DNA of 11,338 nt, from NCBI GenBank assembly GCA_003166055.1, contig PMWR01000446.1:8710-20047 (forward strand), in the 5' to 3' direction. A program made the translations under genes and the position numbers. Positions 7,901 through 11,338 of the stretch are shown piece after piece. Position 1 is the first letter of the stretch, and every line of letters starts with the position of its first letter. Below the pieces are notes generated by a model, which ran no database searches, was not told the origin of the DNA, and was given only the letters and a program-made list of their open reading frames with translations. The DNA comes from Acidobacteriaceae bacterium (GTDB taxonomy: Bacteria; Acidobacteriota; Terriglobia; Terriglobales; Acidobacteriaceae).

Positions 7901-8655
7901 TCACTCCACCGGCTCCGGCCTCCGGCGTTGCCTACAATGTGGTTTCATTCACCGCCACGTATAGCGGCGACAACAACTTCAACCCCTCCACCAGCGGGTC
8001 CGAATCGTTCGATGTGGGCCCTGCAATCGGTTCGGTCCTGGTCACTGCCAGCGGCTCAACCATGAGCAGTGGTCTCGGCGGCAGCAGCACCATTACATTT
8101 ACCAACACAAGCTATGGCGGCTGGAACGGCGTCATCGGCTATCAATGCCTTGCTTCTTCGCTGCCTGCCAATGCAATCTGCGTTTTCGAGCCGGGACAGG
8201 TGACGCTGAATGCCAGCACCTCAGCCAATTCCTATCCCCTGGCCACGACAACGTTGCAGGTGATTGTAGACAACCCGCCCAATTCGCCGCTGGTTAGCTC
8301 GATGCTGTGGTGGATGGGCGGCCTGACCGGACTAGCGCTGCTCTTCGTCCGCCGTCGGGCGATGCGCGGAGCCTGGGGAGGGGTGACGATGCTGATCGGG
8401 ATGGCCCTGCTGGCGGTTTCCGCAACCGGTCTGATGGCCTGCAATAACGGAATTCAGTACGCGACTCCGGCCGGCAGCAGCACCGTTACCGTGTATGCCA
8501 ATTCTGACCCGTTCGTCGTTTCAGGGGGCTCAGTCAATACGTCAGAGACCCAGCCCTGTGGCGCCACGGTCCCCGGATCGAATCCAGCACAAGGCAACCC
8601 AACCGTGCTGCCCTGCGCCCAAGCGACGTTCCAAGTATCGCTGACGGTGAAGTAG
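4912..8655 (+). CDS. Secreted NHL-repeat / choice-of-anchor / Ig-like protein with C-terminal membrane hairpin
   Basis: A 1247-residue envelope protein of unknown function. The start ATG has GGAGG six bases upstream. Residues about 17-33 form a signal peptide core ending SPAMFA. About 58-338 holds degenerate NHL-like beta-propeller repeats (GNIYAIQQ, NNIYYVSG, GNLFVVDSG). About 339-435 is a HYDIN/choice-of-anchor-D-like domain (NFGSQAV, STCTVTASFSPQTAG). About 452-710 is a second NHL series with clear repeats near 464, 504, 558, 604, 647 and 693 (GNLYVADSSN, QGNLYIADTGNNRI, GDLYVVDEGN). About 717-819 is a second choice-of-anchor-like domain (LSFGNINP, CTVEATFTPPGSG, INLTGVGV). About 821-1035 contains two Ig-like (Big_3-type) domains (SPTGTVALL, IPTGTVTFNI, TATYSGDNNF). 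Two hydrophobic segments follow (1131-1146 and 1159-1177), separated by the basic loop RRRAMRGAW, and then a 70-residue tail. A lipobox-like LMAC ends the second segment at C1177. The architecture suggests a membrane-anchored surface or periplasmic protein mediating binding; no enzyme motif was seen. It probably acts with the upstream receptor. Confidence 0.82.
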   Translation: MLRIDWMNGWTRRIEWLTMLAALLLVASPAMFAASSSVPGTVVSTVSTVSATGLAGDESNVVLDSCGNIYAIQQYGGEVDEIPAGGGAITVVLAAGGANYDIAPLSIDAAKANLYILQGTTGSLYKIPITNCVPQPASKVTVSNVVGNLGALSYYWNGSAVATDSAGDVFIGTNVACCAPVDELVEEYGSTGYTTGTTLLGGVTSLANPITSIAVDSSNNIYYVSGGALYELPVTTPATTSTQAVYGATPIAYGSGYTTVVGVSLDSAGNLFVVDSGSSTIFEIPFETSGSTSALNPNDQYIVATGSALTLANAVAPDPSGNLFYGNNTSSVFEVTRNNANFGSQAVSSSGNVTLNVVFNAAVTPTSIAIVPPGGDFLSASGGTCAAKTAQAAGSTCTVTASFSPQTAGLGKGALVLSDSAGTLATANLYGVGLGAGVTIDPGTPTATGSGIVTPTAVDLDALGNLYVADSSNGTVWEIPAGSVTPAAIATGFNSPAGVAVNGASDVYVADTKNNQIVEIPVVNGALSAAAQITLVSSTASIAGATLKNPTGLAVDAQGNLYIADTGNNRIVFLPQSGGWELSQASTLGSGFNGPLAITVTASGLIYVADSGDGKVYSISYPSAAAPMTLAATGFNSPSALRTDAAGDLYVVDEGNTKVVRIPNIAGTLATSSSAEVSFGIANPDGLAIDPSGNLYISNLNDASGPVYVVNRTSPTLSFGNINPLSSSNPTSVQVESAGNQTLKLGSPYYQATGSTNAFVLDTSEANACAASDSLAVGANCTVEATFTPPGSGTFNETLALASNAAGAPQINLTGVGVATQATTTTLTVTAPTGTPYYGQAIDLSASVTSSAGSPTGTVALLVDNAQVATSTLSNGTATFALNNGLSGGTHTFQAVYSGSQTVTTIYASSESAVDTVIVSAVATTTTTSFTTLDINPPSQPAGTALALTATVASTFAGIPTGTVTFNITDSGGQTIAPQTVLLAAASGGVFQATYSFTPPAPASGVAYNVVSFTATYSGDNNFNPSTSGSESFDVGPAIGSVLVTASGSTMSSGLGGSSTITFTNTSYGGWNGVIGYQCLASSLPANAICVFEPGQVTLNASTSANSYPLATTTLQVIVDNPPNSPLVSSMLWWMGGLTGLALLFVRRRAMRGAWGGVTMLIGMALLAVSATGLMACNNGIQYATPAGSSTVTVYANSDPFVVSGGSVNTSETQPCGATVPGSNPAQGNPTVLPCAQATFQVSLTVK

Positions 8656-8676
8656 GCCGCAGCGCTCACCACAGCC

Positions 8677-8823
8677 AAGGCCCGGATTCGAGCGGTTTCG
8701 ATTCATTTGTTGACCTTTGAAGGTCATGCGAGGTGGCATTTTCCTGGGGAAAATGCCACTTGGCCTCAAGCTTTCTATAAAGAGCAGAATCGAAACCGCT
8801 GTAGCGCAAGGTATTCGGGCCTT
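8677..8823. repeat. Nested inverted-repeat element (structured RNA leader or MITE-like)
   Basis: Four perfect helices nest or sit side by side in 147 bases. Outer arms AAGGCCCG (8677-8684) and CGGGCCTT (8816-8823) are complementary. Inside them, AGCGGTTTCGATTC (8691-8704) pairs over 14 bases with GAATCGAAACCGCT (8787-8800). Inside that lie the palindrome TGACCTT-TG-AAGGTCA (8711-8726) and a 12-bp hairpin, GTGGCATTTTCC (8733-8744) with GGAAAATGCCAC (8748-8759), with a three-base loop. A weak CTTT-CTAT-AAAG (8771-8782) follows. The left spacer between the outer two helices is 6 bases and the right is 15. No T run follows any hairpin, so this is not an ordinary terminator. It ends 72 bases before modA. 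Candidate explanations are a structured leader RNA controlling modA-modBC, a non-autonomous mobile palindromic element, or a DNA cruciform boundary. No transposase or clear target duplication was found. Confidence 0.6.
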
Positions 8824-8895
8824 TGCATCTGGCGCGACGCGCATAAGAGCGATCAACCGCTTTGAGATCATCTATTCTTACGTGAGAGAGAATCG

Positions 8896-9690
8896 ATGAA
8901 ACTCCGACCAAAAGCAGGAGGAATTGCCCGGCGGATTTGCTTCTGCCTGGCGATGATGGTCATGGCGGTATATCTCTCGGCCTGCCATGCGCCGCCGAGC
9001 GCCACACTCACGCTCTCGGTTGCAGCCAGCCTCGAGGATGCCATCGTCGAGGTTGAAGCCGATTACAACCGCAGCCACGCCGCCATCGACTTTCGCAACA
9101 ACTTCGGCTCATCGGGAACCCTGGCGCGCGAGATTGAGGAGGGTGCGCCGGTGGATGTGTTCTTCGCCGCTGCGTCAAAGCCCGTTGACGATCTGGACGC
9201 GAAAGGACTGGTTGCGCCGGGAACGCGCCACGATCTGCTGCGCAACCAACTGGTGCTGATTGCGCCTCAGGACTCGAAGCTGCGGGACTTCAAGGGACTC
9301 GCGGATCGCTCCATCCGGTTTATCGCTCTTGGCGATCCGGGCAGCGTTCCCGCGGGCCAATACGGACGTCAAACCCTCCGGGCTCTCGATCTCTTCGACA
9401 AGATCGGCGCAAAGCTCGTGTTAGGAAAGGATGTTCGCCAGGTTTTGACGTACGTTGAAACCGGCAATGCCGATGCGGGCCTGGTTTACTCGACCGACGC
9501 GGAGACCTCCGGGAAGGTTCGTGTTGTGGCCGTGGCTCCGGAATCGACTCATGACCCCATCGTCTATCCTGCTGTGGTATTGAAAAGCAGCCGCGATCCC
9601 GAGGATGCACGCAAGTTCATCGAGTTTCTTGGCAGCCCTGCCGCGCAAGCAATCTTTATCAAACGTGGATTTACAATAGCGTCATCGTGA
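8896..9690 (+). CDS. modA: Molybdate ABC transporter substrate-binding lipoprotein ModA
   Basis: Binds molybdate (probably also tungstate) outside the inner membrane and delivers it to the ModB channel. It has 264 residues, normal for the family. The start ATG follows a GAGAGAG stretch (8884-8890). An N-terminal basic region and hydrophobic core lead to the lipobox YLSAC, with C30 as the lipidated cysteine. His at the next position is not an inner-membrane retention Asp by the E. coli rule. Family motifs follow in order: LTLSVAASLEDAI (about 37-50), NFGSSGTLAREIEEGAPVDV including the oxyanion-contacting Ser-Ser-Gly, FFAAAS, GDPGSVPAGQYG, and TGNADAGLVYSTDA near the C-terminal lobe, ending with FIEFLGSPAAQAIF. 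The stop overlaps the next start by four bases, so the two genes are translationally coupled. No ModE-type operator was recognised upstream; instead the nested inverted-repeat element lies in the leader. Specificity between molybdate and tungstate cannot be read from sequence alone. Confidence 0.93.
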   Translation: MKLRPKAGGIARRICFCLAMMVMAVYLSACHAPPSATLTLSVAASLEDAIVEVEADYNRSHAAIDFRNNFGSSGTLAREIEEGAPVDVFFAAASKPVDDLDAKGLVAPGTRHDLLRNQLVLIAPQDSKLRDFKGLADRSIRFIALGDPGSVPAGQYGRQTLRALDLFDKIGAKLVLGKDVRQVLTYVETGNADAGLVYSTDAETSGKVRVVAVAPESTHDPIVYPAVVLKSSRDPEDARKFIEFLGSPAAQAIFIKRGFTIASS

Positions 9691-11338
9691 CGCTGCCCAT
9701 CGATCCCTCGCCGCTTTACATCTCTCTGGCCACCACGTGTGCCGCAACCACGGCCACTTTCTTTTTGGGCCTGCTTGCCGCGAGGGCCATGTACGGGGTT
9801 CGCGGCAGTTTGCGCGCGTGGATCGACGGCATCCTGACACTCCCGCTGGTTCTTCCGCCCACGGTCGTCGGTTTTTTTCTGCTGTTGATCTTTGGGCGCA
9901 GAAGCCCGCTCGGCGTCGCGCTCGAGCACATCGGCATCACTATTGTGTTTTCGTGGCCGGCCACCGTCATCGCTGCAACGGTGGTGGCGTTTCCGCTCAT
10001 GTATCGCACCACGCTGGCCGGGTTTGAGCAGGTCAATCCAACGCTTCTTGAAGCCGCACGAACACTGGGCGCTTCAGAGTGGGCCGTGCTCCGCAGAGTG
10101 TTGTTGCCGCTGGCTGCTCCGGGCGTGATTGCAGGAACGGTGCTGGCGTTTGCGCGATCGCTCGGAGAATTCGGCGCGACCCTCATGCTGGCCGGCAATA
10201 TTCCGGGCCGCACGCAGACCATGCCCATCGCCATCTTCTCCGCGGCCGAAGACGGCAACATGCATCTGGCTTTTGTCTGGGTGATTTTGATTGTCGTGTT
10301 ATCGCTGGCAATCATCCGGTTGCTGAATGTGCGGGGGCCCGCGCAAAGATTGCCGCGAAGGCCGGTTCAGTTACCAAACGAAGTTTCGAATGCGCCGCTT
10401 GCTGTTACGGTTCGCCAGCCGAATGCACTCGCGACAGCAGCCGCGCACGAGACGGCAGCGGCGCTCGAGATCGACATTCAGAAGGCTCTCGAGAACTTCA
10501 ATCTGCAGGTGGCGTTTCGCACCGGCCGCGGCCCGCTGGGATTGCTGGGAGCATCCGGAGCAGGGAAGACCATGACGCTGCGCATGATTGCCGGCGTGGT
10601 GACGCCGAATCGTGGCCGCATCGTCCTCAATGGCCGCGTTCTCTTCGACGGCACGGCCGGTACAAATCTTTCCGCGGCAAGCCGGAAAATCGGTGTGGTT
10701 TTTCAGGATTACGCGCTGTTTCCGCATCTGACCGTGGCTGAAAATGTGGGTTTCGGTTTGAGTGCAATACCTGAGCAGGAGCGCCGATTGCGCGTCATGA
10801 ATCTGCTGAGGCTCATGCGCATCGCAGAGCTCGCCGGACGCTATCCAAAAGAGATTTCCGGAGGGCAAAGGCAGCGGGTAGCCATAGCGCGTTGCATGGC
10901 CATCGAACCGGACGTCCTGCTGCTCGATGAACCCTTCGCTGCGCTCGATCCCCATCTGCGGCGGCAAACGGAAGAGCAATTGCGGGAGACACTGGCGAGT
11001 TACAGCGGCGTTGTGCTCTTTGTAACTCACGATATGGAGGAGGCGTTCCGGTTTTGCAGCGATCTGCTGGTCATTGATGGAGGACGCGTGATCGCTTCCG
11101 GACCGCGGCGCCAACTCTTCGAACGGCCCCAAACCGTGGTTGCCGCACGGCTGACGGGCTGCAAGAACATTGTTCCCGCGCGTCGTGCAGCAGCCGACCG
11201 AGTTAGCGTTGAGTTATGGAATTGCGAGTTACGATCGGCAGCGCCGGTATCCGATTTACTGACGCACATCGGCGTCCGCTCCCATCAAATCATTTTCCAG
11301 CAGGAAGCCGAAAATGAGAACACATTTACCTGCTGGCT
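9687..11338 (+). CDS. modBC: Fused molybdate ABC transporter permease-ATPase ModB-ModC (partial)
   Basis: One uninterrupted frame of 550 codons runs off the right edge. It starts at GTG 9687, which overlaps the modA stop (GTGA). Residues 1-214 are the inner-membrane permease ModB, with about five membrane segments (near 10-32, 46-70, 83-107, 138-165, 190-212), the family stretch TLPLVLPPTVVGF, and the EAA coupling loop EAARTLGASEW starting at 122. Residues 215-258 are a Pro/Ala-rich linker. From about 259 the ATPase ModC begins: Walker A GASGAGKT (288-295), Q-loop Q340 in VVFQDYALFPH, signature SGGQRQRV (391-398), Walker B LLLDEP (411-416), D-loop AALD (418-421) and switch His448 in VTHD. All catalytic residues are present, so the ATPase should be active. 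LTGCKNIVPA and THIGVRSHQI begin a C-terminal TOBE/MOP-like regulatory domain that is cut by the window end. A single-chain fusion implies a dimer of two such polypeptides instead of the usual B2C2 assembly. Confidence 0.92.
   Translation, partial: MTLPIDPSPLYISLATTCAATTATFFLGLLAARAMYGVRGSLRAWIDGILTLPLVLPPTVVGFFLLLIFGRRSPLGVALEHIGITIVFSWPATVIAATVVAFPLMYRTTLAGFEQVNPTLLEAARTLGASEWAVLRRVLLPLAAPGVIAGTVLAFARSLGEFGATLMLAGNIPGRTQTMPIAIFSAAEDGNMHLAFVWVILIVVLSLAIIRLLNVRGPAQRLPRRPVQLPNEVSNAPLAVTVRQPNALATAAAHETAAALEIDIQKALENFNLQVAFRTGRGPLGLLGASGAGKTMTLRMIAGVVTPNRGRIVLNGRVLFDGTAGTNLSAASRKIGVVFQDYALFPHLTVAENVGFGLSAIPEQERRLRVMNLLRLMRIAELAGRYPKEISGGQRQRVAIARCMAIEPDVLLLDEPFAALDPHLRRQTEEQLRETLASYSGVVLFVTHDMEEAFRFCSDLLVIDGGRVIASGPRRQLFERPQTVVAARLTGCKNIVPARRAAADRVSVELWNCELRSAAPVSDLLTHIGVRSHQIIFQQEAENENTFTCW

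Noticed and set aside
8731..8761. Strong hairpin as an intrinsic terminator for the NHL/Ig gene
   Set aside because: No T run follows on either strand; it is better described as part of the nested inverted-repeat element.
8677..8895. Direct assignment of the modA leader as a Moco riboswitch
   Set aside because: Position upstream of a molybdate transporter fits, but I could not match the family's conserved sequence by eye, and the very perfect arms also suit a mobile palindromic element. Left as a hypothesis to test.
8656..8895. ModE-type operator upstream of modA
   Set aside because: No TATA-rich CGNTATATA-like dyad is visible; the palindromes present have other sequences.
8717..8899. Small plus-strand open frame of 60 codons before modA
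   Set aside because: It is read entirely through the hairpins, has no ribosome-binding site, and its sequence is explained by the inverted repeats.
10371..11132. Long minus-strand open frame opposite modC, and similar ones at 2553-3158, 3954-4562 and 5404-6084
   Set aside because: They lie antisense to genes with clear domain motifs in the plus frame and show no domains of their own; they are typical mirror frames of GC-rich coding DNA.

Overview
The window looks like a chromosomal segment from an acidobacterium (Acidobacteriota, Terriglobia-like). This is inferred from gene types and not from any search: an Oar-like outer-membrane receptor with an N-terminal carboxypeptidase-regulatory-like domain, a large secreted NHL-repeat/Ig-like protein with the C-terminal membrane hairpin common in that phylum, the start of a divergent protein whose N-terminus resembles an acidobacterial family, and a fused ModB-ModC molybdate transporter.

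Layout. Positions 1-134 (minus strand) hold the first 44 codons of a gene that runs off the left edge. A long divergent intergenic region follows (135-770). It carries two GTAC-N6-GTAC dyads in tandem (256-309) and a terminator-like hairpin (680-700). Next come two large genes on the plus strand: a TonB-dependent, Oar-like receptor (771-4769) and a secreted NHL/choice-of-anchor/Ig-like protein (4912-8655). They are 142 bp apart and share the same ribosome-binding block at the same spacing from their starts, so they plausibly form one surface-function unit.

The 240-bp gap after 8655 contains a nested inverted-repeat element (8677-8823). It has perfect 8-, 14-, 12- and 7-bp stems and is the least explained piece of DNA here. 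The plus-strand molybdate operon follows: lipoprotein ModA (8896-9690), then a permease-ATPase fusion, ModBC (9687 to beyond the right edge), overlapping modA by four bases. The fusion ORF is open to the end of the window without a stop.

How the genes work together. ModA captures molybdate, or possibly tungstate, in the periplasm. The ModB half forms the inner-membrane channel and the ModC half supplies ATP hydrolysis. The receptor and the NHL/Ig protein are envelope proteins of unknown substrate. Nothing in the sequence ties them to molybdate, and the structured element between the two gene groups probably separates two transcription units. I see no rRNA, tRNA, CRISPR array, transposase or phage gene.
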